This document shows, in pieces, positions 46,708 to 56,207 of a stretch of 64,000 nt of DNA. Each line of letters begins with the position of its first letter. Position 1 is the first letter of the stretch. A program made the position numbers and the translations under genes. Source of the stretch: JAOUEA01 sp963762075 (lineage in GTDB: Bacteria > Actinomycetota > UBA4738 > HRBIN12); the NCBI GenBank assembly GCA_963762075.1, contig CAVXJC010000008.1, positions 1 through 64,000 on the forward strand, read 5' to 3'. Below the pieces are notes generated by a model. The model was given only the letters and a program-made list of their open reading frames with translations. It did no database searches and was not told the DNA's origin.

Positions 46708-47673
46708 TCAGGCTTGGCCGATGGGGTCGCTCGAGATGTCGCCGCGCACGGGTCCGAGCGATTCGCCGAGCTTCGTGGCGACCCGGTCGAGCCTCGCGAG
46801 GTAGGCGTAGATCTCGTCGCGCAACTCCTTGGCGCGGTCGCTGAGGCCCTCCAGGTCGGCCAGCTTCCAGTGCTTGTCGAGGATCGGACGTACGACCTGG
46901 TCGTGGTGGATGCGCAGGTTGTAGATGCCCGCCTGCGCCATGGCCTTGGCCTTCTCACGGAACCCCTGGATGCCGACGCCCGGCATGGCGAAGTTCGTGA
47001 TCTGACGGTGCATCGCCTCGACCATGGCGCTGGGATCCAGCTCGATAGCGCTCATCGCCATGTCGCGGTAGAAGACGTAATGAAGGTTCTCGTCGGTGGC
47101 GACGCGTGAGCAGAGCTTCTCGGCCGTCTCGTCGTCGGTGATCGCGCCGGTGTTGCGGTGGGAGATGCGCGTGGCGAGCTCCTGGATGGTGGTGAAGACG
47201 ATGCCGTCGAGAGGTCCCTGCTCCGAGAAGGCGGGGTACCACCCGCCGATCGCTTGATCCATTCGTCCACGCTCGAGGATCATCGGATCGATGCCTCGCG
47301 TCACGGTGAGGTAGTCCCGGATCACGATCGCGTGGCGACCTTCCTCGGCGGTCCAGCGCCGGACCCACTCGCCCCACGCCTCCTTGTCGCCGAACGTGCG
47401 CCAGAGCGCGAGATGGTAGAAGGGAAGGTTGTCCTCGGTGAGCAGGTTCACCTCGAGCGCGGTCTGGGCAACGTCGGGCAGTCTCGAGTCCTCGGGCTGC
47501 CAGGGTTCCTTCACGAAGTTGCGGCCCTCTTCGTAGGGCACGTAGTCGTGCGGCATCCACTCGGAGGCCGTGGCGACGTGGCGGTTGAGGGCCGACCCGA
47601 CCTGGGGCATCAGCTCGTGCAGGATCGCTTCGTTGGACAGACGTGCCGCGCCTGCCGCGTTCGCTGAACTCAT
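46708..47673 (-). CDS. Acyl-ACP desaturase (di-iron, DesA-like)
   Basis: A 321-residue ferritin-like protein of the fatty acid desaturase type 2 family. The di-iron ligands are in LLTEDNLPFYH, the EExxH-type RWTAEEGRHAIVIRDY near residue 112, and the second motif TDENLHYVFYRD near residue 190. It introduces a double bond into acyl-ACP using oxygen and an electron donor. It is divergent from the cyclopropane-synthase operon, whose substrate is unsaturated acyl chains. Confidence 0.9.
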   Translation of the reverse strand: MSSANAAGAARLSNEAILHELMPQVGSALNRHVATASEWMPHDYVPYEEGRNFVKEPWQPEDSRLPDVAQTALEVNLLTEDNLPFYHLALWRTFGDKEAWGEWVRRWTAEEGRHAIVIRDYLTVTRGIDPMILERGRMDQAIGGWYPAFSEQGPLDGIVFTTIQELATRISHRNTGAITDDETAEKLCSRVATDENLHYVFYRDMAMSAIELDPSAMVEAMHRQITNFAMPGVGIQGFREKAKAMAQAGIYNLRIHHDQVVRPILDKHWKLADLEGLSDRAKELRDEIYAYLARLDRVATKLGESLGPVRGDISSDPIGQA

Positions 47674-47959
47674 CTAGTTGCTCCTCATCGACGTTCGGGT
47701 TCTGCCTGACTCGGCCCTGCATCGGCCGCTACGAGAACCTCTGCAAAGGAGTCCGGCCCCCCGCACACTCTCCCCCATCCGGAAGGGAGTAGCGGAGCGA
47801 TTTCAAGGGTACCGCGTGAAGACCGCGAGCGCGCTGAGGCCCGAAGGTGTGCATCCGGTGGTGTTCGTGCCGCGAACATCGATGGAACGACGAACTCCAT
47901 GTCGAACGAGGAGCCCCGGGGCTCGCATAGGTCTCGCCCCACCGAAGGAGAAATGTTCG
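47674..47959. other. Divergent intergenic region, desaturase / cfa operon
   Basis: About 286 bases without a supported gene; presumably holds promoters for both lipid-modification transcripts. AAGGAG at 47945-47950 serves the TTG start at 47960. No clear operator was recognised. Confidence 0.45.
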
Positions 47960-49297
47960 TTGAGGATCGCAGTCATCGGCAGTGGCATCTCTGGCCTGGG
48001 CGCAGCATGGGCACTGGCCCGCCGCCAGCACGTCACGCTCTACGAGTCGGACGATCGGCTGGGAGGCCACGCCAATACCTTGGACGTCGAGGATCGCCAG
48101 CGTGCGGTGCCGGTCGACACCGGTTTCATCGTCTACAACGAGCGCAACTACCCGAACCTCGTGCGACTGCTCGAAGCGGTCGGCGTCGCGACCCAGCCGA
48201 GCGACATGTCGTTCTCGGTCTCGATCGACGACGGTGCTTTCGAGTATCGGGCGCGGGCGCTCGGGCTTGCCGCGCAGCCTTCGAACCTGCTGCGCCCGTC
48301 GTACCTGCGCATGGTGCGCGAGATCGTGCGCTTCACCAGGCAGGCCACGTCGCTTCTCGGCGGGAGTCTGCGGGAGTCCACCGGAGAGTGGCTCGTGCGG
48401 AAGGGGTACTCGCCGGCGTTCCGCAACGACTTCCTGCTACCGATGGTGGCGTGCATCTGGTCGTCGAACCTGCACGAGATGCTCGCGGTGCCGGCGTCCA
48501 CCATGGCCGGGTTCCTCGACAATCACGGCCTGCTGGACGTCGGCAACCGTCCCCAGTGGCGCACCGTGACGGGCGGAAGCCGCGAGTACGTGCGCCGGGT
48601 CGCGGCGACCTTCGATGAGGTGCGAACGGGCACACCCATCGTCTCGGTGACGAGGCGCCCCGACTCGGCGCTGGTGCGCGATGCCACAGGACGCACGGAA
48701 CGATTCGACCACGTGGTGCTCGCCACGCACGCCGACACGACGCTTGCGATCCTCGGCGACGACTCGAGCCCCGACGAGCGACGTCTGCTTTCGCGATTCC
48801 GTTACCAGCAGAACCTGGCCGTGTTGCACCGCGACACGGCGTTCATGCCGAAGCGGCGCCGAGCATGGTCGAGCTGGAACTACCGCTCGACTGAGCACGC
48901 CGGCGCGTCCGGGCCATGGGCGACCGCTCACGAGGACCGCGGGGTATCGCTGACCTACTGGATGAACCTATTGCAGAACCTCGAGACCCAGCGGCCGGTG
49001 TTCGTGACGTTGAATCCCGTCAAGGCCCCTCGCGAAGCGGTCGGCTCGTTCACGTATCACCACCCGCAGTACGACCGGGCGACCGTCGAGGCCCAAGGTG
49101 AGCTGTCCACGCTGCAAGGAGTCCGCCGCACATGGTTCTGCGGCAGCTATTTCGGACACGGATTCCACGAGGACGGCCTCCGCTCGGGATTGGCGGTGGC
49201 CGCGGGGCTCGGTGCTCCGGCGCCCTGGGCGCGGTCAGAAGGAGAGCGCGATCTCGAGACCCATGTGGGCCGCCCACCAGCGTTGGTGCTTCCATGA
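47960..49297 (+). CDS. FAD-dependent amine oxidase-like protein of the cfa operon
   Basis: A 445-residue FAD protein. The dinucleotide-binding motif is RIAVIGSGISGLGAAWAL with the ESDDRLGGHANT strand, and the C-terminal FAD segment is VRRTWFCGSYFGHGFHEDGL. TTG 47960 is the start: AAGGAG is 8-9 bases upstream and the fold begins at once. Homologs next to DUF1365 and cyclopropane synthase occur in many proteobacteria, often under oxidative-stress control, with a proposed role in fatty acyl modification. The ATGA overlap couples it to the next gene. Confidence 0.9.
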   Translation: MRIAVIGSGISGLGAAWALARRQHVTLYESDDRLGGHANTLDVEDRQRAVPVDTGFIVYNERNYPNLVRLLEAVGVATQPSDMSFSVSIDDGAFEYRARALGLAAQPSNLLRPSYLRMVREIVRFTRQATSLLGGSLRESTGEWLVRKGYSPAFRNDFLLPMVACIWSSNLHEMLAVPASTMAGFLDNHGLLDVGNRPQWRTVTGGSREYVRRVAATFDEVRTGTPIVSVTRRPDSALVRDATGRTERFDHVVLATHADTTLAILGDDSSPDERRLLSRFRYQQNLAVLHRDTAFMPKRRRAWSSWNYRSTEHAGASGPWATAHEDRGVSLTYWMNLLQNLETQRPVFVTLNPVKAPREAVGSFTYHHPQYDRATVEAQGELSTLQGVRRTWFCGSYFGHGFHEDGLRSGLAVAAGLGAPAPWARSEGERDLETHVGRPPALVLP

Positions 49298-50154
49298 CGA
49301 TGGCGATGCGCAGCTGCCTCTACACGGGCAACGTCATGCATGAGCGGTCGTTCCCGCGACGGCATCGGCTCTCGTACGGCGTCTGGTACGTGCTCGCCGA
49401 CCTCGACGAGCTGCCCGAGCTCGACCGTATCGTGCCGGGGTTCGCATACAACCGCTCGGCGGCGGTGAGCTTCCACGACGCCGACCACGGCCCGCGCGAC
49501 GGCTCGCCGCTTCGACCCTGGATCGAGGCTCGGCTCACCGAAGCCGGCGTCGACCTCGAGGGCGGCCCTGTGCGAGTGCTCACGTTCCCGCGCATCTTCG
49601 GGTACGTGTTCAATCCGATCTCGGTCTGGTTCTGCCACGGCCCGCGCGATGACCTCCGCGCGATCCTGTACGAGGTCTCGAATACCTTCGGCGAGTGGCA
49701 CGACTATCTCGTGCCGGTCTCCCCCGGCGATGTCATCGGAAACGACCGGGCCCGCAGCGTGCGCACGAGCTTCGACAAGGAGCTCTATGTCTCGCCGTTC
49801 ATCGACATGGCTGCGACCTACGACTTCACGACTCGCGTGCCCGACAAACGGGTGTCGGTCGTGGTGAGGGAGACCGCGGCCGGCGGGCAGGTGTTGGTCG
49901 CAACGCTCGGCGCGACTCGTCGCGCACTCACCGCCCGCTCCCTCGTCTCCGTGCTCTCTCGCTACCCGCTCGTGACCTTGAAGGTGATCGGTGGCATCCA
50001 CTGGGAGGCCTTGAAGCTCCGGTTGAAGGGTGCGCCGTATCGCACGCGGGGAGCTCCGCCGGCCTCGCCCATGACCATCGTGTCGGGCGCGAACCGGGTG
50101 GACGGTCGCGTGGGGTCTGTTGCTATCACGGCCAGAGATGGGCTCGCCCGATGA
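49294..50154 (+). CDS. DUF1365 family protein
   Basis: A 286-residue DUF1365 protein: LYTGNVMHERSFPRRHRLSY at the start, FPRIFGYVFNPISVWFCH and DKELYVSPFIDMAATYDFT in the body. It overlaps the upstream oxidase (ATGA) and the downstream synthase (ATGA). Function is not established; the constant pairing with FAD oxidase and cyclopropane synthase implies a shared lipid pathway, possibly furan or cyclopropane fatty acids. Confidence 0.92.
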   Translation: MTMAMRSCLYTGNVMHERSFPRRHRLSYGVWYVLADLDELPELDRIVPGFAYNRSAAVSFHDADHGPRDGSPLRPWIEARLTEAGVDLEGGPVRVLTFPRIFGYVFNPISVWFCHGPRDDLRAILYEVSNTFGEWHDYLVPVSPGDVIGNDRARSVRTSFDKELYVSPFIDMAATYDFTTRVPDKRVSVVVRETAAGGQVLVATLGATRRALTARSLVSVLSRYPLVTLKVIGGIHWEALKLRLKGAPYRTRGAPPASPMTIVSGANRVDGRVGSVAITARDGLAR

Positions 50155-51341
50155 TGGGACTCGCCGGAGCCGCCGAGCGACGCATCCTCGAGATCGTGGG
50201 GAGACGCGTACGCGCCGGTCGAGCTTCGATCACGCTCCCCGACGGCACGCACCGCACGTTCGAAGGGCGTCATCCCGGTCCTGCGGCCCACGTGACCCTG
50301 CGCCGGTGGCGGCCGCTTCGCCTGGTCACGACGACCGGCGCCATCGGCCTCGCCGACGCCTACGTGCGTGGCGACTACGACGTCGACGACCTCGAGGCCT
50401 TCCTCGAACTCTGCGCGCTGCACCTGGAGCCCGCCTTCCGCGAACCCGTGCCCGAGTGGCTGCACTGGCTCGGTCGCAACGCCTGGCGGTTGCTGGGCGA
50501 CCCCGCGAGGCCCCGCGGTCCTTTGACCGACATCGTGCAGCACTACGACCTGGGAAACGAGTTCTACGCCGAGTGGCTCGACGAGACCATGACCTATTCC
50601 TCGGCGGTATTCGCCGGCGGCGACATGCCGCTCGCCGAGGCCCAGCGCGAGAAGTATCGACGCCTCGCCGCTCGTACGGGCGTCAAGCCCGGCGAACGCG
50701 TGCTCGAGATCGGCTCGGGCTGGGGTGGGTTCGCGATCTACCTCGCGGATGAGCTCGGTTGCCACGTGACCACGGTGACGATCTCGAAGGAGCAGCACGA
50801 GTACGTAGAGAAGCTCGTCGTCGAGCACGGCCTCGTCGATCGGGTCGACGCCCGGCTGCAGGATTTCCGCCTGGTCGGCGGCACGTACGATCGCATCGTC
50901 TCGGTCGAGATGATGGAATCCCTGCCGCAGTCGCTGTGGTCTCCGTTCTTCCGGCAGATCCGCGAGCGGGTGCGCCCCGGGGGATCGGTGGGGCTGCAGC
51001 TCATCGTGGTCGCCGACCACCATTGGCGCGATTCGGACGAGCATCCCGACTTCGTGCGGCGCTACATCTTCCCCGGCGGCCAGGTACCCGCTCCCGCGGT
51101 GTTGCGCAGGCTCGCGGCGGATCACGGACTCTCCTGGCGTGAGGACCACGACTTCGGAGCCTCGTATGCCCGCACCCTCGCGTGCTGGCTGGAAGCGTTC
51201 GATGCCGCGTGGCCACGGATCGCCGACATGGGTTTCGATGACCGGTTCCGGCGCATGTGGCGCTACTACCTGGCCTACTGCGGTGCGGGGTTCGCGAGCG
51301 GGCGCACCGACGTTCGCCAGATCGTGCTCGACCGCGCCTGA
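50151..51341 (+). CDS. Cyclopropane-fatty-acyl-phospholipid synthase
   Basis: A 396-residue SAM-dependent enzyme. An N-terminal lipid-binding domain includes GLADAYVRGDYDVDDLEAF; DIVQHYDLGNEFYAEWLDETM starts the catalytic core, SAM binds at VLEIGSGWGGFAIYLA near residue 187, and EMMESLPQSLW holds the acidic active-site region. It methylenates double bonds of phospholipid acyl chains. Third gene of the coupled operon. Confidence 0.95.
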   Translation: MMGLAGAAERRILEIVGRRVRAGRASITLPDGTHRTFEGRHPGPAAHVTLRRWRPLRLVTTTGAIGLADAYVRGDYDVDDLEAFLELCALHLEPAFREPVPEWLHWLGRNAWRLLGDPARPRGPLTDIVQHYDLGNEFYAEWLDETMTYSSAVFAGGDMPLAEAQREKYRRLAARTGVKPGERVLEIGSGWGGFAIYLADELGCHVTTVTISKEQHEYVEKLVVEHGLVDRVDARLQDFRLVGGTYDRIVSVEMMESLPQSLWSPFFRQIRERVRPGGSVGLQLIVVADHHWRDSDEHPDFVRRYIFPGGQVPAPAVLRRLAADHGLSWREDHDFGASYARTLACWLEAFDAAWPRIADMGFDDRFRRMWRYYLAYCGAGFASGRTDVRQIVLDRA

Positions 51342-51454
51342 TCTCCGACCCCTGATGCAGTTGCTCTCTTGACAATCGCTGTACGGTCGTTCGAAGCTAC
51401 CGGTTCGAGCGCGGCCTCCCCCGACGTGGCCGCGCGCTCTGGAAGGGATCGCTC

Positions 51455-52096
51455 ATGACGGTTCGACCCAGCGACGGCCCACGCACCTTCGTTTCGCGAC
51501 GCGCCCGACGACTAGGCGGCATCGCCCTGACGTTCCCGGCGTTCCTGATCGCAGGACTGCTGATGCTGCCCTCAGCGGTGGTCGCGGGCGAGAGCCCAGG
51601 GTTCGAGAGCGCGACCGGCATCGTGCCGCCGGGCGGCACGATCACCACGCTCGACGGTCCCCTCGACTCGAGCGATCCGTTCGCCGTCTCACTGAAGAAC
51701 ATCAGTGACGACGATCTCGTCGTGACGATCGAGGAGGAGCCGTGCGACGGCTCGCAGGTGGAGGACCCGCTCTGCGACGAGCCGAGGGTAGGTGGCGTCG
51801 CGGGCGACTTCATCTTCGAACCTGCGGGCCCCAGCGAAAGTGAGACCGTCACCGTCACCACGACCACCTCGAACCCGGCGGTCGTCGTCACGAAGCTCTA
51901 CTACGACGTGTCGCTGCTCGAGGACGTGGAGGGCACCCGCATGTTCTGGCAGAAGACGCCGGGCGGTCCAGTCCTGCGGCTGCCCCGATGCGATGACGAT
52001 CAGAGGGTTGAGTGCTTCACGAAGACGACGAAGCGCAACGGTGACCAGATCATCCGCGTCAAGCTGAGGCAGGACCCACGCATCACACGCGGTTGA
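51455..52096 (+). CDS. Hypothetical secreted protein
   Basis: A 213-residue product with a signal peptide or anchor (IALTFPAFLIAGLLMLPSAVVAGE), then a beta-rich acidic domain with four Cys in two close groups (PCDGSQVEDPLCDEP and RCDDDQRVECF), likely disulfides. GGAAGGG precedes ATG 51455. TTGACA at 51369-51374 may be a -35 element. No known family recognised. Confidence 0.65.
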   Translation: MTVRPSDGPRTFVSRRARRLGGIALTFPAFLIAGLLMLPSAVVAGESPGFESATGIVPPGGTITTLDGPLDSSDPFAVSLKNISDDDLVVTIEEEPCDGSQVEDPLCDEPRVGGVAGDFIFEPAGPSESETVTVTTTTSNPAVVVTKLYYDVSLLEDVEGTRMFWQKTPGGPVLRLPRCDDDQRVECFTKTTKRNGDQIIRVKLRQDPRITRG

Positions 52097-52105
52097 TGCG
52101 CGGGG

Positions 52106-53539
52106 TCACGGCCTGATGTAGGCGGTCTTGACCGTGGTGAAGAACTCCACGGCGTAGCGGCCCTGCTCGCGGCTTCCGCTCGATGACCCCTTGGCGCCGC
52201 CGAACGGCACGTGGAAGTCGACCCCGGCGGTCGGCAGGTTCACGGTGACGATGCCCGCCTGGAGCCCGTCGCGGAACCGACTCGCGAGGGCGAGCGATGT
52301 GGTGCACACCCCGGCGGAGAGGCCGAAGTCGGTGTCGTTGGCGAGGGCGAGGGCCTCGTCGGCGTCGGCTGCACGCACCACCGACGCGACCGGGCCGAAG
52401 ATCTCCTCTCGGTTCACGCGCATCTCGCTCGTGGTGCCGACGAACAGCGCCGGCTCGAGGAAGTACCCCTCGGTTTCGCGCTCGAGCACGGCGCCGCCCT
52501 GCAACAACTCGGCGCCCTCGTCGCGAGCGATCGTGAGGTAGTCGAGATCCTGCTGGAGCTGATCTGCGCTCACGACGGGACCGATGTCGGTGCCCTCTTG
52601 CAAGGCGTGCCCGACACGGAGCGATCGCATGCGTTCGATCGTCGCCTCGACGAAGCGATCGTGCATGCCGTCGGTCACGATCAGGCGCGACGAAGCCGTG
52701 CACCGTTGCCCCGTCTGGAAGAACGCCCCTTGCACGGCGCACTCGACGGCGATGTCGAGATCGGCGTCATCGAGCACGACCAGCGGGTTCTTGCCACCCA
52801 TCTCGAGCTGGTACTTGCCGAAGCGGGCCGCGAGCGACTCCGCCACACCTGCGCCCACGGCCTGCGAACCCGTGAACGTCACACCTCTGACCCTCGCGTC
52901 GTGCAGCATCCGCTCACCGACCACCCGCCCTGGACCGACGACCAGGTTCAATACCCCCCGCGGTAACCCCGCTCGCACACAGGCATCGACCAGCGACCAC
53001 GCCGAGGCCGGAACGAGCTCAGCCGGCTTGAACACCACCGTGCACCCGTACGCCAACGCGGGCGCGATCTTCCAGGCTGGGATCGCGATCGGGAAATTCC
53101 ACGGCGTGATCACACCAACCACGCCGAGCGGTTCCCGCAACACCTCGACGTCGACCCCCGGCCTCACGCTCCGCACGTGCTCGCCCGGGATCCTCAAGGC
53201 CTCGCCCGCGAAGAATCGGAATATCTGCGATGCACGAAGCACCTCGCCCACACCCTCGGCGCGTGGCTTGCCCTCTTCGCGCGAGAGCAGTTCCCCGAGC
53301 TCGGGAGCGCGAGCCTCGAGGTCGAGGCCGACCCTCTCGAGCACCGCGAAGCGTTCCGCCGGCGTCGCAGATGCCCATGCAGGCGCCGCGTCGGTGGCGG
53401 CAGCGATCGCCGCGTCGACCTGCGCCTCGTCGGCGACCGAGAACTCCCCCACGACGTCGGTCAGGTCCGAGGGATTCACGTCGGCGACGGTCGACGCACC
53501 GCCGACCCATTCCCCGGCGATGAGGTTGTCGTACGTCAT
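52106..53539 (-). CDS. NAD(P)-dependent aldehyde dehydrogenase
   Basis: A 477-residue ALDH. Catalytic Glu is in LEMGGKNPLVVL near residue 250 and catalytic Cys in QTGQRCTASSRLI near residue 286; VVGVITPWNFPIAIP and TGSQAVGAGVAE form the cofactor site. The opening NLIAGEWVGG...NPSDLTDVVGEF resembles 2,5-dioxovalerate (alpha-ketoglutaric semialdehyde) dehydrogenases, but substrate is uncertain. ATG 53539 begins the family fold. Confidence 0.9.
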   Translation of the reverse strand: MTYDNLIAGEWVGGASTVADVNPSDLTDVVGEFSVADEAQVDAAIAAATDAAPAWASATPAERFAVLERVGLDLEARAPELGELLSREEGKPRAEGVGEVLRASQIFRFFAGEALRIPGEHVRSVRPGVDVEVLREPLGVVGVITPWNFPIAIPAWKIAPALAYGCTVVFKPAELVPASAWSLVDACVRAGLPRGVLNLVVGPGRVVGERMLHDARVRGVTFTGSQAVGAGVAESLAARFGKYQLEMGGKNPLVVLDDADLDIAVECAVQGAFFQTGQRCTASSRLIVTDGMHDRFVEATIERMRSLRVGHALQEGTDIGPVVSADQLQQDLDYLTIARDEGAELLQGGAVLERETEGYFLEPALFVGTTSEMRVNREEIFGPVASVVRAADADEALALANDTDFGLSAGVCTTSLALASRFRDGLQAGIVTVNLPTAGVDFHVPFGGAKGSSSGSREQGRYAVEFFTTVKTAYIRP

Positions 53540-53595
53540 CAGCGCGCCAGCATATGTCAGCCGCCTCGACACGCTCATCGGGGCTTGCGGTGAGG

Positions 53596-53679
53596 TGCCC
53601 GGGGTGGGGGTCGAACCCACACGCCCTTTCGGGCCGGCGCTTTTAAGGCGCCTCCGTCTACCGATTCCGGCACCCGGGC
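53596..53679 (-). tRNA. tRNA-Leu (anticodon UAA)
   Basis: An 84-base class II tRNA on the minus strand. Acceptor stem GCCCGGG pairs with CCCGGGC followed by discriminator A; anticodon stem GGCGC / GCGCC encloses CTTAAAA with anticodon TAA; a long variable arm (GCCC-GAAA-GGGC type) marks it as Leu; the T-arm is GTGGG-TTCGACC-CCCAC. CCA is not encoded. It decodes UUA, a rare codon in high-GC actinobacteria. Confidence 0.95.
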
Positions 53680-53781
53680 CTTGCACAGCGATGCTAGCGG
53701 GTCCCGCCTCGCGAGCGGACCTCAACGTGGCGTCCGCGGCGGGCTCGGCCTGTTGGCGGCGCCACGGCTACCATCGCCTGC

Positions 53782-54777
53782 ATGCGAGACCTGCGTGTGC
53801 TGCCAAAGGCCGAACTGCACGTGCATCTGGAAGGGGCCATGCGCGTCGACACGGTACGAGAGCTTGCGCAGCGCAACGGTGTGGCGGTACCGTCCGGCCT
53901 CGCCGACGACGGGTGGCGCTTCGACGGCTCCCTCGACTTCATCGATCAATACGTTGCCCTCTGCGACTTGATGACGCAGCTCGGTGACTTCCAGCGGCTC
54001 GGCCTCGAGGTCACCCAGGATCTGGCGGCCAACGGGGTGCGGTACGCGGAGGCGGTGTTCACCCCGGCGGCCCACGCTGCAGCGTTCGGCGATGACTGGA
54101 CATCCCCACTCGAAGCGCTGCTCGACGGGCTGATGGCGGGCGCGCGAGAGCACGGCACCGTCGTGCGCGTCACCCCCGACGTGGTGCGCGACCTGGGCAT
54201 CGCCGCGGCCGAACGAACACTCGAGGTAGCCGTGAAGTTCGCCGACGCGGGCGTCGTGGGGTTGAACTGCGCCGGCAGCGAGCGGAGCGAGATCGTCCCT
54301 TTCGCCGAGGTCTTCCGGGAGGCCAAGCGTGCCGGCCTTCGCTCGGTGCCGCACGCGGGTGAATGGGCGGGACCCGAGAACGTGTGGCAGACGCTGGAGC
54401 ACTTCAAGCCCGATCGCATCGGGCACGGGGTGCGTTCGATCGAGGATCCACAGCTGGTCGAGCGCCTCGCCGGCGACGGCATCCCGCTCGAGGTCGCGCC
54501 GATCTCCAACGTGGCCACAGGCGTGTACGAGTCGCTCGAGGAGCACCCCTTCCTCAGACTGCGAGATGCGGGCGTGATCGTCACGCTGAATTCCGACGAC
54601 CCGTCGATGTTCGGAGCCTGGCTCTCCGACGTGTACGAGAGGGCTCGAACGGCGTGGCGTCTGTCCGACGAAGACCTCGCGGGGCTGGCGCGGCAGAGCG
54701 TGAGAGCGTCGTTCGCCGACGACAGCATGAAGGCCGCGATCGAGCGCGATATCGGCACCTGGTTCGACGAGCCCTGA
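53782..54777 (+). CDS. Adenosine deaminase family protein
   Basis: A 331-residue amidohydrolase. Zinc-binding HxH is in KAELHVHLEGAMR near residue 14; PHAGEWAGP, DRIGHGVRSI and LNSDDPSMFGAWL supply the remaining His, Glu and Asp catalytic residues. It deaminates adenosine or a related purine nucleoside or base; some relatives are adenine deaminases. ATG 53782 has TACCAT 7 bases upstream without a ribosome site. Confidence 0.92.
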   Translation: MRDLRVLPKAELHVHLEGAMRVDTVRELAQRNGVAVPSGLADDGWRFDGSLDFIDQYVALCDLMTQLGDFQRLGLEVTQDLAANGVRYAEAVFTPAAHAAAFGDDWTSPLEALLDGLMAGAREHGTVVRVTPDVVRDLGIAAAERTLEVAVKFADAGVVGLNCAGSERSEIVPFAEVFREAKRAGLRSVPHAGEWAGPENVWQTLEHFKPDRIGHGVRSIEDPQLVERLAGDGIPLEVAPISNVATGVYESLEEHPFLRLRDAGVIVTLNSDDPSMFGAWLSDVYERARTAWRLSDEDLAGLARQSVRASFADDSMKAAIERDIGTWFDEP

Positions 54778-54845
54778 GCCCCGATGCTTGCACTGCGCGC
54801 GAGGTGCCGTAGCCTCGCGCGAAGGCCTGTAGCCACCACGTCTGC

Positions 54846-56192
54846 ATGCCGATACCCCTGCAGACGATGACGACCTACCTGACCGATCTCGACCTGCATC
54901 CGCTGGATGCGCTCGCCGTCCGCATCCGCGACCGTTCGGCAACCGCTGCCGTGATCGGGCTCGGATACGTCGGGCTGCCGCTCCTGGTAGGCATGCATGG
55001 TTCCGGGTTCCGGGTGATCGGCATCGACGCCGACGAACGCAAGGTCGACGGCCTCCGGTCTCGCCGGTCGCACATCGGCGACATCTCCGACTCCGCGATC
55101 GCGGCGTTGGATCGCGCAACCTTCAGCGCCGACGCTGCCTCGCTCGCCGACGCCGACGTCATCGTGTTGTGCCTCCCGACGCCGCTCACCGATGGAAGCC
55201 CCGACCTCTCGATGGTGCTCACAGCGGCCGAGGATGTCGCCCGCCATCTCAAGCCCGGATCGCTCGTGGTGCTCGAGTCCACAACGTACCCGGGCACCAC
55301 CGAAGAGTTCCTGCGACCCATCCTCGAGACGACCGGTCTTCGCGCAGGGCGTGACTTCGCGCTCGGCTACAGTCCCGAACGCATCGACCCCGGCAACGGC
55401 GAACACCGTCTCGCCAGCACTCCGAAGATCGTCGCGGGTCTCACCGATCGGTGCCGAGACTTGGCCGTGTCCTTCTACTCCGCGTTCGTGCACACCGTGG
55501 TCACGACATCTTCGCCTCGCGAGGCAGAGATGGCCAAGCTCATCGAGAACACTTACCGTCAGGTCAATATCGCGCTCGTGAACGAGCTGGCCGTGCTCGC
55601 CCACGACCTCGGCGTCGACATCTGGGAGTCGCTGCACGCCGCCGCGACCAAGCCGTTCGGCTACCAGCCTTTCTGGCCCGGGCCCGGAGTGGGAGGCCAC
55701 TGCATCTCGATCGATCCCACCTATCTGTCGTGGCGCGCCGGTCAGCAGCTCGGCCACCGCGTCGAGTTCATCGAGCACGCCAACGAGGTCAACAACCGAA
55801 TGCCGGACTACGTCGTCACACGCGTGGGCGAGGCGCTCAACGATGCGGGCAAGCCCATCAAGGGTTCGAAGGTTCTCGGGGTCGGCGTCGCATTCAAGCC
55901 AGGGGTCGACGATCTGCGCGAGTCGCCCTCGCTCATGGTGCTCGACCGTCTCGCGCGCCGCGGCGCCGAGGTCAGCTACCACGACAGGTTCGTCCCGCGA
56001 TGTGAGATCGACGGCGAGGAGCGCCTGTCGGTGCCGCTCGACGTCGCCGTGGTCGGGAGCCAGGACATCGTGCTGTTGCTGACCCCCCATGCCGGCATCG
56101 ACGTGCACGCACTCGTGAACACCGCAGCGATGGTGTTCGACACCCGGGGGGTCACCGTCGGCATCGACGCCCCGAACGTGGTCCGGCTGTAG
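54846..56192 (+). CDS. Nucleotide-sugar dehydrogenase (UDP-GlcNAc 6-dehydrogenase, WbpA-like)
   Basis: A 448-residue UDP-glucose/GDP-mannose dehydrogenase family member. NAD-binding AAVIGLGYVGLPLLVGM near residue 36, the catalytic Cys in GPGVGGHCISIDP near residue 285, and VAFKPGVDDLRESPS. The GHCI context and ESTTYPGTTEEF favour the UDP-N-acetylglucosamine or -galactosamine dehydrogenase branch. It would supply uronic acids for surface glycans, possibly the locus at 5-10 kb. ATG 54846 is likely; ATG 54867 possible. Confidence 0.88.
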   Translation: MPIPLQTMTTYLTDLDLHPLDALAVRIRDRSATAAVIGLGYVGLPLLVGMHGSGFRVIGIDADERKVDGLRSRRSHIGDISDSAIAALDRATFSADAASLADADVIVLCLPTPLTDGSPDLSMVLTAAEDVARHLKPGSLVVLESTTYPGTTEEFLRPILETTGLRAGRDFALGYSPERIDPGNGEHRLASTPKIVAGLTDRCRDLAVSFYSAFVHTVVTTSSPREAEMAKLIENTYRQVNIALVNELAVLAHDLGVDIWESLHAAATKPFGYQPFWPGPGVGGHCISIDPTYLSWRAGQQLGHRVEFIEHANEVNNRMPDYVVTRVGEALNDAGKPIKGSKVLGVGVAFKPGVDDLRESPSLMVLDRLARRGAEVSYHDRFVPRCEIDGEERLSVPLDVAVVGSQDIVLLLTPHAGIDVHALVNTAAMVFDTRGVTVGIDAPNVVRL

Positions 56193-56207
56193 CCGTACCG
56201 GCCGCGA

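Noticed and set aside
51369..51400. Full promoter call for the hypothetical secreted protein at 51455
   Set aside because: TTGACA is perfect but no convincing -10 hexamer lies at 16-18 bases spacing, so only the -35 match is mentioned with the gene.
53946..56108. 720-residue minus-strand open frame over adenosine deaminase and the sugar dehydrogenase
   Set aside because: Antisense to clearly conserved enzymes; no recognisable domain.
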